A stretch of 16,300 nt of DNA from Ichthyophonus hoferi (lineage: Eukaryota; Opisthokonta; Ichthyosporea; Ichthyophonida; Ichthyophonidae), in the NCBI GenBank assembly GCA_002751075.1, contig NAOQ01000451.1:40660-56959 (forward strand). The letters run 5' to 3'. The notes under the pieces were generated by a model. That model was not told the origin of the DNA. It saw only the letters and a list, made by a program, of their open reading frames with translations, and did not search any database. Positions 9,176 through 16,300 of the stretch are shown piece by piece (the first letter of the stretch is position 1; each line of letters starts with the position of its first letter). A program made the position numbers and the translations under genes.

Positions 9176-9905
9176 AGATGAGCATAATTATAGTTATCTT
9201 GCCCCTATTGTGAATTGTATATATAAAAATATTTTAGTATAACATGTGATGGTCCTGCTACACATGTAGGTTTTAAGTGAAAAATGTGCCATTATTTAAT
9301 TCATTAATTATAATTATTAGTAAATTACAATTACCTCGTTAGATAATCATAACCACTATGTTTGACCCATATACACCATGAATAGCAAATATTAAACCGT
9401 GATGTACAATTCAATTCTTTTTCTTTAGAAAAAGACAAACAGATTACTGCTCATGGCCAATGTTTATTATGTGAAAACAATCCGTCACTAACTGTATATC
9501 ACAATTCTGAATTCACTGAACTTAAAACTTGATCTACAACACATCTAATGCTATTAAAGGGTCACTATCACATAAAATTACATAGTAAAGATACTCGACC
9601 ATACGTACATTGCATTTTAAAGGTTATATATTACATTTCGTACGCCGAACCAACCGGATGAGCATCAGTCAAGCCAACAATAAAACCACTTTAAAAGTAT
9701 AATACAATAAGTAATTAACAACAAAATCGAATTAGAAACATTTAAATGCATTATTTTCTTTCAAAATATCTTTTTTTTCTTCTTTTTTGTTTGCTTCACT
9801 CCAATGCCAAATCACAAGTCTCCCTAGAGCAACGAACTAAATTGGTTACCAATAATGATTGTAAATTTATCCCACCATGACCATATTATATATATTTCAA
9901 TATCT
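9176..9905. other. non-coding AT-rich stretch
   Basis: Mostly AT-rich sequence with T-runs near 9770-9790. No repeat copy, RNA gene or convincing reading frame was seen. Confidence 0.5.
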
Positions 9906-10303
9906 GTTAAAGCAGAATATTTAAATAATTTGGGTTTTTTTTTATATAGTCATAAACATTTAATACTATTATCAGATATTATTATATATTTAGCCTGGGA
10001 AAATAGTTAGTGCAATTTATTGGTATTAAACGGCAGCTCAAGATGATCCATCAAAATCGGATCAGTCAATGGTAAAGATCCTACAACTACTTATAATACG
10101 CCATTTCAGATTTTACGTTTGGGGCCCAAATAGCACAGCTTAGGCAAGTTCTGCTGACTTGTTTAATGTTAAGAAATATGTTTCAGCATATTTATATTCT
10201 GTGTATGCAAAGGGACACGTCAAAATGCACCTTAATTTGGTTTTTGCTCTCCTTCTAAACGAATATAGGTCTCAGGAATGCTCTTATCTCTACTTATTAT
10301 TCC
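9906..10303 (-). mobile_element. old LTR-like repeat, copy C (near full length)
   Basis: Reverse-complemented, it starts TGTCGGGAATAATAAGTAGAG and ends CTTTAACA. Between the ends it carries every block seen in copies A and B: ACCTATATTCGTTTAGAAGG, CATTAAACAAGTCAGCAGAA, TTTTGATGGATCATCTTGAG and ACCAATAAATTGCAC. It is the best guide to the family's length, about 400 bp. The ends TG...CA with a short inverted repeat fit a solo LTR. No flanking duplication is visible. The copy is old and broken. Confidence 0.6.
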
Positions 10304-10338
10304 CGACATGGTAGCAGAGAAAGCTTGAACAATTTACC

Positions 10339-10518
10339 ATGGTCAAAAAATCTGGTAATTCTACTAAGTTAACGATCAACGAATGCCAAACAAATTTCAC
10401 CTCAACCTTACATCCTTCTAATGACCTTTACGCGTCGAGACTCAATTTTATTACACCTGCACAATATCTTCAAATCTGCATTGGAAATATAACATTTCCA
10501 GCTACAAAGTTGGGGTAA
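10339..10518 (+). CDS. short ORF, 59 aa, unknown protein
   Basis: ATG lies in a good context (ACCATGG) and the frame is open for 59 codons to TAA at 10516-10518. It begins MVKKSGNSTKLTINECQTNF and later reads YASRLNFITPAQYLQICIGN. Composition is protein-like and codons are mixed. GTAAAG at 10515 is a good donor sequence, and CTCTCCCTGCAG ending at 10560 is a good acceptor sequence, so this may be an exon. A separate open frame (10530-10715) spans that acceptor. The ORF starts 36 bp from copy C on the opposite strand. No family is recognised; an old element fragment is possible. Confidence 0.33.
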   Translation: MVKKSGNSTKLTINECQTNFTSTLHPSNDLYASRLNFITPAQYLQICIGNITFPATKLG

Positions 10519-10529
10519 AGACTTGGTGA

Positions 10530-10715
10530 ACTTTTCCATTTATCTTCCCTCTCCCTGCAGTCCTATCTACAGATGGTGCCGTGTCGCAACAAGTATCACG
10601 AATCAAGGTAGAGAAAAAAGATGAAGGTGGGCCTGTTTATAATTTCCAGGTTTCTGTACATGTTTATAGTATGCCTGCCTTTGTACCCCCAGCAGCGCTC
10701 ATCACACCAAGGTAA
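10530..10715 (+). other. open frame with protein-like composition
   Basis: This 61-codon frame lacks an early ATG but reads DGAVSQQVSRIKVEKKDEGG and then VYNFQVSVHVYSMPAFVPPA before TAA at 10713-10715. A strong acceptor-like CTCTCCCTGCAG lies at 10549-10560 within it. A third frame at 10761-10925 is acidic and repetitive (PEPEPEPEQDQEPEKELE) over a short GAGCCN repeat. These look like relics of one coding region, but they are not in one frame and no family was recognised. A 66-residue ORF at 10621 uses another frame of the same bases and is less protein-like. Confidence 0.25.
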
Positions 10716-11046
10716 CGGGAGGACAACTGGGAAACAGCCAAATATCATCTCAGCCGCTAGCCGTCAAAGCCAGAGCCCGAGCCAGAGCCAGAACAGGATC
10801 AAGAGCCCGAGAAAGAGTTAGAGCGAGCAGGAGCATTTAGCATAAAATGCACTGCATTGCCTTCCGTTTCTTTTACATTAGGTGCCATGCCACAGTCACT
10901 TCTAAGTGCCACAAGAAATTATTGAGTTCATTTGGTGAGCGACAAGCCTACAGCTAAGTAGTCCCCATGTTAAGGTTCTTTTCATATTCCGTTTTCATAT
11001 TTTTTTATGCCCTAGGTGAAATAATTCGCCTAGGCCAATGGAGAAT

Positions 11047-11235
11047 GTTAAAACAGGAATATTTAAACAATTTGGGTATTTCTTTATATCGCCTGTCCAT
11101 AAAAGATTATTACCTATTGTTATTACATATTTAGCCTGGGAAAATAGTTAGTGCAATCTATTGGTATTTAACGGCAACTCAAGATGATCTATTACGATTG
11201 AATCAGTCAATGGTAAAGATCCTGCCACCACATAA
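11047..11235 (-). mobile_element. old LTR-like repeat, copy D (right part)
   Basis: Matches copy C closely over GTTAAAACAGGAATATTTAAA, the block TTTAGCCTGGGAAAATAGTT, CTCAAGATGAT and TCAGTCAATGGTAAAGATCC. Same orientation as copy C and about 1.14 kb from it. Beyond 11235 the match fades, so only the right half is clear. Copies C and D could be independent insertions or the two ends of one collapsed element. The 740 bp between them shows no recognisable element genes on the minus strand. Confidence 0.55.
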
Positions 11236-11456
11236 TAAGTTGTAGCATATTTCGCACTGAGTTCTATATGGTTTATGCTACATGCTGTATGGGATGGGAT
11301 ATACCCGCCTCTGAACCGTTTGCGCATCTTTGATGGTTCATTGAATACTCTTCTACAATCAGTAGATCTATTCTTATTAAATACTTTACATTAAATGAGG
11401 AAATGAGTTAATTCGCCATCTAATTGGGAACACGATAGTATTTAAGTATTGTGAGT

Positions 11457-12078
11457 TGTATTAACCAATAATAATCTAAATACAATAATAGTTAAAACAG
11501 TGCATTGGGCGGGACAGTCATGATTATTCTGGATAAGAATTTTACACACGTGTTAATTGGCTTTCCTGTATACAGAAAACCAATCAGAACTTTACACGTA
11601 TCCCATATATATATTTGAGTTCCCAAAAAAAAAAAAAAAACAATAAAATCACTGCTACTATTACTGTTTTCAGTCTCAATATATGTTAAAAGCCTTTCCG
11701 AAAAAAATATTTTATTTGTTTTATTATTTGTTTATATTATGTCGTTTGATTCCCAAGTGGTAGAAATTTGTCACTCACATTCTTTTCTAGAAGGCCAACC
11801 AGTCAAGCCTGGCGCAGTTGAACCACTAGAACATACTTGCGCAGTGCCCATTTAAAATCACAATGATTTAGATCACAGTTATTGCTCATATTGCAAGTTG
11901 CAGTGTAAGAAGTTTAAAACGTCTTAATTCAGAAAAACTGTGTGTCCCACACGCAAAATTCATAAAGATTTCAGCTTATCTCTTACCTATTGATAGCCAT
12001 CTAGATCAACTAGAAGAATATGCGAAAACTCTACGTCAAATAAAATTCAATACAACAGATACTTCGCCTATTTAAAAT
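11457..12078 (+). pseudogene. decayed coding-like segment, copy 2 of a duplicated region
   Basis: Shares ordered blocks with 8557-9175. Ahead of the reading frames lie CCAAT/ATTGG sequences near 11558-11585, a TATA-like CATATATATATTTG near 11604-11617 and an A16 run. An ORF at 11739-11855 reads MSFDSQVVEICHSHSFLEGQ then PVKPGAVEPLEHT. A further frame near 11873-12075 reads IDSHLDQLEEYAKTLRQIKF and ends FNTTDTSPI, matching the end of copy 1. The segment does not read through as one protein and is treated as a fossil of unknown family. Confidence 0.4.
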
Positions 12079-12571
12079 GTAAATTTCACTCTCAATTCCT
12101 TAAACTATATTTAGTTTAATTGCTACTTTAATTGGACATCAACTTACAGAAACCAATATATCCATATTATATTTTACCATTCACACAATTAATTGCCACT
12201 ATCTCTAATATCTTCTAACTAGTTATTGGTATCTTTACGCATTTAATCTACCTTAACAATTAATTCGTAATAGCCGTTTAAACTCTCATTCCTTCATGGC
12301 CCCTGTAGAAAGGTAATACCAATTAGTTGGTATATATAGATTCAGCAGAGATATAAAAAAAAAATATATTCTAACATAAATATGCTTCAGTTTTAATTCT
12401 ATTTGTAGCACACCTTATACAGACACAGACACATACATACCAGAATTCATTTGTCTTAAAGTATGTGCTCAAGTATGTCAGGCAAGGACGCCTTTTAAGA
12501 GACTATCTTCTGAATCCTTTTCATTGGCACTCTTCTCTCTTGCGAATCACCTTAATTAATTTGATAGTTAG
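12079..12571. other. AT-rich stretch with one uncertain open frame
   Basis: A plus-strand frame is open from about 12379 to 12582 and includes KYVRQGRLLRDYLLNPFHWH, but it has no ATG and such lengths arise by chance here. A short CA-rich run lies near 12420-12440. Nothing else is supported. Confidence 0.3.
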
Positions 12572-12700
12572 TTAATTACTAAAGTTAATTTTTGTGTTGC
12601 CAATGATCTCACGTTATATGATGAAGCCGCAACAGCCGTAGGGCTCAGGGAGCCAATTAGAGCCCATAACATTATTAACCATATTCGTTCTAATGATTAA
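12572..12700 (+). other. short open frame in a GC-richer island
   Basis: A 42-codon frame reads ANDLTLYDEAATAVGLREPI and then RAHNIINHIRSND before TAA at 12698-12700. The island at about 12600-12670 is clearly richer in G and C than its flanks. The composition looks like genuine protein, but there is no start codon, no clear splice site and no recognised family. Confidence 0.22.
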
Positions 12701-13752
12701 TTAATCAATTATAATTAAGAGTGAGTATGATACTTTCTAACCAAGACAAAACAACAATGAAAAAAAAGTAATATATATGTAGCTTGCATGGAGAAATAAT
12801 GTAGATTTATTAAAGTATACCTGATATAGATTGGATAGTACCTAGCAGCTAAGGGTAACCATTGGTTCATAATTATAAGTATAATTACATTGTCATTAGA
12901 ATGGTCCAACGATTTGGCATTAAGAGTGTATATTTTGGGTAAATAGATGGATAAATTTAATTACACATTAAAATATGTCTTCATTAATTGATTGGTTACA
13001 AACATTCATCATAGTGGTTTCATAAGATCTTGTTGCTACGGTAGCATAAATATAAGTGCATTAATAAAACAATTCACATTTTATTTTTGAAAATCATAAA
13101 GGTAAAAAATTGTATCACGTGCTTTCGTTTCATTATCTAATCCGTATTGCTGATTGGGTAGGAGGTAGTATTAATTTCAATTTTTAAATAAGTTTAATAT
13201 ACGGTTACATATTGGATATCAGAGACACACTATATATATTAACCAATTATTGACACATTTTTATTTATATACAAAGAACTATTGGTAGATTAACACTATG
13301 CATAGTTAGTTATTGCCAGGATTGATTGGATCCCTATGGATGACAGTTCGAAATTGTTCAAAATAGTTTCATTTTAGCTAATGATTTGGTGCCGATATAT
13401 CTCACTAATGGATTAGTAAGATACATTTTTTAAAATAGATTATAAGTGGTGAGTTACATGGGAAACAAAAAGTTTATATAGCATCCACACATCATACTGA
13501 TGTAAATTAATTAATTAATGGGTTGCTTAATTAAATTAGCAATAATAAGCCATTAGTATGTAATTAGCGTGTATATTTATTAGTCTGATGATGTCATCAT
13601 CATGCACATTCTATGCACTTCGATTGGATATTGCACTTTTTTTAAATAGACAGATCCTAATCACATGATATATTTTTTTACTATACAGCTCTAAATTAGC
13701 TATTCATATTGATAGGATAATTAAAGTATAATAGGGTACAAACCAACCATTG
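12701..13752. other. AT-rich stretch, including the likely 3' UTR of the minus-strand gene
   Basis: A minus-strand AATAAA (plus TTTATT at 13576-13581) lies about 172 bases after the stop of the candidate gene at 13753-16105 and could be its polyadenylation signal. A near-perfect inverted repeat TGATGATGTCATCATCA overlaps 13586-13602. The 64-residue frame at 12715-12909 is not called. Confidence 0.35.
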
Positions 13753-13832
13753 TCATACTTTATGAGAGGGTGTCCGGGATGAAAGACAAGAAGGTTGATT
13801 GTTAGATCTAGATCTAGACCTCCTTAGGCGTG
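13753..13832 (-). CDS. candidate last exon, basic cytoplasmic tail
   Basis: Acceptor CCTATCCTAG is preceded by CCTTTTCCTTTTTTTTA, the best pyrimidine tract in the window. The exon encodes RLRRSRSRSNNQPSCLSSRT and ends TPSHKV then TGA (13755-13753). The SRSRS part comes from a short TCTAGA hexamer repeat. Basic residues just after the helix fit the positive-inside rule. Confidence 0.42.
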
Positions 13833-16105
13833 CTAGGATAGGTAAAAAAAAGGAAAAGGTATAAGAACATATATATATACATACGCACACAGATACATAT
13901 ATATATACACACATATATACACATAGATACATGCATACATATATACATATATGTATACACATACATCTACCTAACCTTAATATAACCTACACCCACTACC
14001 ACATACATTTAGAGCGGCTTGAAGCCTTCTTCCTATTGATGAAGGTAGAAGATTCATACTGATCTATCATTATGATTGCAGGTTTCCCTACATTATAACA
14101 AGATGATTAGGGCTAGATGGCTACTGCAATTATATTTTTAATGCGAAATTCCATACCCTTCCAGTAAAATTCTCAGCTTAAGCAATTAGAACCACCCACC
14201 CTTTTCATTTATATTACTCTTAATAAATAATTAAAGTGAATAGTTATAAATAGATATCCTATCAATGCGGCCTATAAAAATATACATAAGAAAAGATAAG
14301 TCAAACTATATTTTCAAGAGCATTGGTTATACCGAGCTCACACCAGTTGATCGAATTGTTTTGAACCGGAATACATATGATTAGACTTGATTCGGAATGG
14401 GGATGTGGTAATGATTTTAGTGAATATAAAATAAAAAACAGGAGTTACTTATTTAGGTACGTACAATACATATAGGATAATACAGCCAATCAAATTAACT
14501 GGAAAAAATAAAAAATGAGGAAAAGTTAGCATGGATTGGTGTTTCTAGTGATGATCAGATTGGACTGGATTAGAATGTAATAAATTGATATGATTTATAA
14601 CCAATCCTTCTTATATACATATAGAGGATAAATGCATTATTATATAGATATATAGATAGATAGATAGATCGACATACGCACAGCAAGCAACCTACTTGGC
14701 CATGACATAATCACCATGGCAACACCAATGATAATCCATAAGCCATACCGCAGCCAATCCGACCAATTCTTGTATTTATGGGATGATTGTCCCCTCTTGT
14801 CCCATGTGCGTGCTGAGATTCCACCAATCAGTAGTCAGAGATAAGTAGAGCTCTGGTTAACGCGGTGGAAGTATATAACAAATATATATCAAATAGTAAA
14901 TATTTTAAGTTAAGACTTTTAGTACTAATATCAAGTCAAGTCTCGCACATAATTTGTAATGGTTGATTTTAAAATTTAAATACACATAATCTGAGAAAGA
15001 TGATAGTTAATTAAAAGATTAAAAAATAAATACAAACCTATTGCGAGATAACACCCACATATATCTATATATTAAATAAATCAAATTATACAAATATACA
15101 TATGCCTATACCTATACATCTACATATACATATATACATATATCTCATTATGAATCCATGCATATGCATGTACCAATACTAGGCAGCTGTGTGCAATTAG
15201 CAGTCCAATCGGATGTTTCGGACAAAACCACATTTTCCGAGATACGATTGAGGAATGCAGGGGCACTAAACCCTCTATGGGTAGTAAAGAGAACATCAAG
15301 CTGTGGCCAATAGGAATAGGCAGTTAAGTTCTAATAAACATTACAACCAATCAGTTTATCATTTTAATGTAAAAGTTGGCCCATTCTAATTGGATGTGAT
15401 CACATCATATCACCATATATCACAACACAACACATTATATTATAGAAGCAGGAATTAACCTACAATTAAACACCATTTAGCAACCAAGGCAAACAATCTA
15501 ATATTAATATATGATTAACTAAACCAGGGAGGTATAATATAACTACTTATTGGTCTAAACAACTCAAAATTACCCTATCAAATGCAGTTAAAATACAATA
15601 TAAATTGAGTAAAAGGTTCTAGTCCGAGGCATAAATTACTATATATAGTAAAGGTGTGTAAGGATTCAACTGTTGGCTAATCACCATAAGCAGAGAATTT
15701 TAAAATTATTTCATTGGTTGAATATTACCATATAGCACTATGGTATCTTAATCATACCGCAAAACACCAAAAAGGTAAATTTCCAAAGGAAGACCAAAAT
15801 TTTCAACCAAAATATAGTCGCATTAACCATCTCTTGCTATAAAATGCATTTTTTTTTCAAAAACATAAAAGTGTATTTAAATTTTACATACCGATATTAG
15901 TCAATAATAATGTCCATAATTTTTAAAAAAAAATTCATTAAAACACACACATCCTTACCAGTGGATTAGTAACTGACTTCCCATTGGCGTATTTATTGCC
16001 ATGACCACCACTAGGCCACATTCCAATGAATAAAAATGAGATCTTCTGATAGGTGTAAGGGACTTGATTATATTCAAAGTGCCGATAGGGGTCTCCTAAT
16101 GGGTC
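13753..16105 (-). CDS. candidate spliced gene: C-terminal part of a single-pass membrane protein
   Basis: Four minus-strand islands form a phase-consistent set of exons: 16105-15959 (147 bp, phase 0 to 0), 15330-15174 (157 bp, 0 to 1), 14812-14678 (135 bp, 1 to 1) and 13832-13753 (80 bp, ending in TGA). Introns of 628, 361 and 845 bp begin GTAAGG, GTACAT and GTATGT and end CAG or TAG. The last acceptor has a long pyrimidine tract. The encoded piece has NLT and NCT sequons, one hydrophobic helix and then a basic Ser/Arg tail, which fits type I topology with the tail in the cytosol. Each island is GC-richer than its surroundings. Family unknown. Earlier exons, including the start, would lie above 16105 or outside the window. 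Open frames alone would not prove it; the phase agreement and topology are the main support. Confidence 0.45.
13869..13972. repeat. CA/TA-rich alternating microsatellite
   Basis: Imperfect runs of ATACAT, ATATAT and ACACAT units alternate purine and pyrimidine throughout. It lies in the last intron of the candidate minus-strand gene. The ORF there (up to 13962 on minus) is its low-complexity translation. Confidence 0.85.
14641..14670. repeat. (GATA)n microsatellite
   Basis: About four GATA units follow two TATATAGATA units, just beside the donor of the 14678-14812 exon. Confidence 0.85.
14678..14812 (-). CDS. candidate exon, transmembrane segment
   Basis: Acceptor GGAATCTCAG has CTGAC/CTGAT branch-like sequences 20-30 bases upstream; the donor is GTATGT. 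The exon encodes a charged stretch (RTWDKRGQSSHKYKNWSDW) followed by a hydrophobic helix (YGLWIIIGVAMVIMSW), then SRLLAV. A plus-strand 42-codon ORF at 14716-14844 overlaps and is judged a shadow. Confidence 0.45.
15089..15172. repeat. imperfect ATACAT/TATACC-rich microsatellite
   Basis: Degenerate ACATAT, CTATAC and ATATAC units make up the stretch. It lies in the candidate intron between the ectodomain and transmembrane exons. Confidence 0.7.
15174..15330 (-). CDS. candidate exon, ectodomain of the membrane-protein gene
   Basis: Acceptor TTTATTAG ends at 15331 with CTGAT branch candidates about 25 bases upstream; the donor is GTACAT. The 52 codons include AYSYWPQLDVLFTTHRGFSA, an NLT sequon at the start and an NCT sequon near the end. 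The opposite strand also has a 51-codon ORF (15158-15313), so this island could belong to either strand. The phase fit with the next exon favours minus. Confidence 0.42.
15959..16105 (-). CDS. candidate exon, membrane-protein gene (first seen)
   Basis: The exon lies between TTACCAG (16112-16106) and donor GTAAGG (15958-15953). It has exactly 49 codons and includes DPLGDPYRHFEYNQVPYTYQ and KISFLFIGMWPSGGHGNKYA. The frame remains open upstream to about 16168 without an ATG, so an internal exon with an earlier acceptor is also possible. Confidence 0.45.
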
Positions 16106-16240
16106 CTGGTAATTAGGTAATGATTTTAAGTGTAAATATCTATAGGTTATTACAAATATCTTCCCCAATCAGTTTTCGTTTTCTAAAAGTGTGGTTTGTA
16201 ACTAGGAGTATTAATGGAATGTAATTACCTTATAATGTAG

Positions 16241-16300
16241 TATAGTGTATTGTATTATAGAGTATCGTATTATAGTGTATTATAGTGTATTGTATTATAG
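16241..16300. repeat. decamer minisatellite at the window edge
   Basis: Six ten-base units (TATAGTGTAT, TGTATTATAG and AGTATCGTAT variants) run to the last base, so the array probably continues outside the window. Confidence 0.85.

Noticed and set aside
11739-11940. Resemblance of LEGQPVKPGAVEPLEH and nearby Cys residues to the start of SET/MYND proteins
   Set aside because: The match is a few residues only, and the Cys spacing does not fit a MYND finger.
15735-15838. Extra minus-strand exon after TTTTATAG, encoding a hydrophobic stretch
   Set aside because: It ends in a stop after 34 codons and lacks a donor. The exon pair that skips it is phase-compatible and better supported.
15959-16105. 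Insect odorant-receptor N-terminus, suggested by FLFIGMWP
   Set aside because: The downstream exons give a single transmembrane helix with sequons and a basic tail, which does not fit a seven-helix receptor.

Overview
The window is AT-rich eukaryotic DNA dominated by non-coding sequence, microsatellites and decayed repeats. It contains one unmistakable complete gene: on the minus strand at 5260-6291, an intronless glycogen-targeting regulatory subunit of protein phosphatase 1, with an RVxF docking motif followed by a CBM21 domain. The context after its docking motif (FADS, NL, KEFD) resembles the animal PPP1R3 family more than typical fungal relatives. Together with the (CA/TA)n and (GATA)n microsatellites, and candidate introns of about 360-850 bp with pyrimidine tracts, this favours an AT-rich invertebrate. 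An early-diverging fungus is not excluded.

Layout. Positions 1-222 hold a possible partial exon, and 223-2126 is AT-rich with no convincing gene. Positions 2127-3804 on the plus strand hold several coding-like pieces: a coiled-coil exon, a 54-codon ORF, and a possible two-exon unit. None has a recognised family. Positions 3805-5259 are non-coding, followed by the PP1 subunit gene.

From about 6.9 to 12.1 kb the window is a graveyard of old repeats. Four diverged copies of one LTR-like family are present: two head to tail on plus (6935-7790) and two on minus (9906-10303 and 11047-11235). Decayed coding-like segments that resemble one another lie between and around them (8557-9175 with 11457-12078, and 8622-8753 with 2747-2911). 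The 10.3-10.9 kb interval has further short coding-like frames on plus.

The most interesting signal is on the minus strand from 16105 down to 13753. Four GC-richer islands are open, bounded by acceptable splice signals, and agree in phase (0, 0, 1, 1, stop). Read as exons, they give the C-terminal part of a single-pass membrane protein: an N-side with two N-glycosylation sequons, one transmembrane helix, and a basic Ser/Arg-rich tail. No family was recognised, and its 5' exons would lie beyond the right edge. The right edge itself is a decamer minisatellite.

The window shows no operon-like cooperation between genes. Assignments other than the PP1 subunit are working hypotheses made by eye without database searches.
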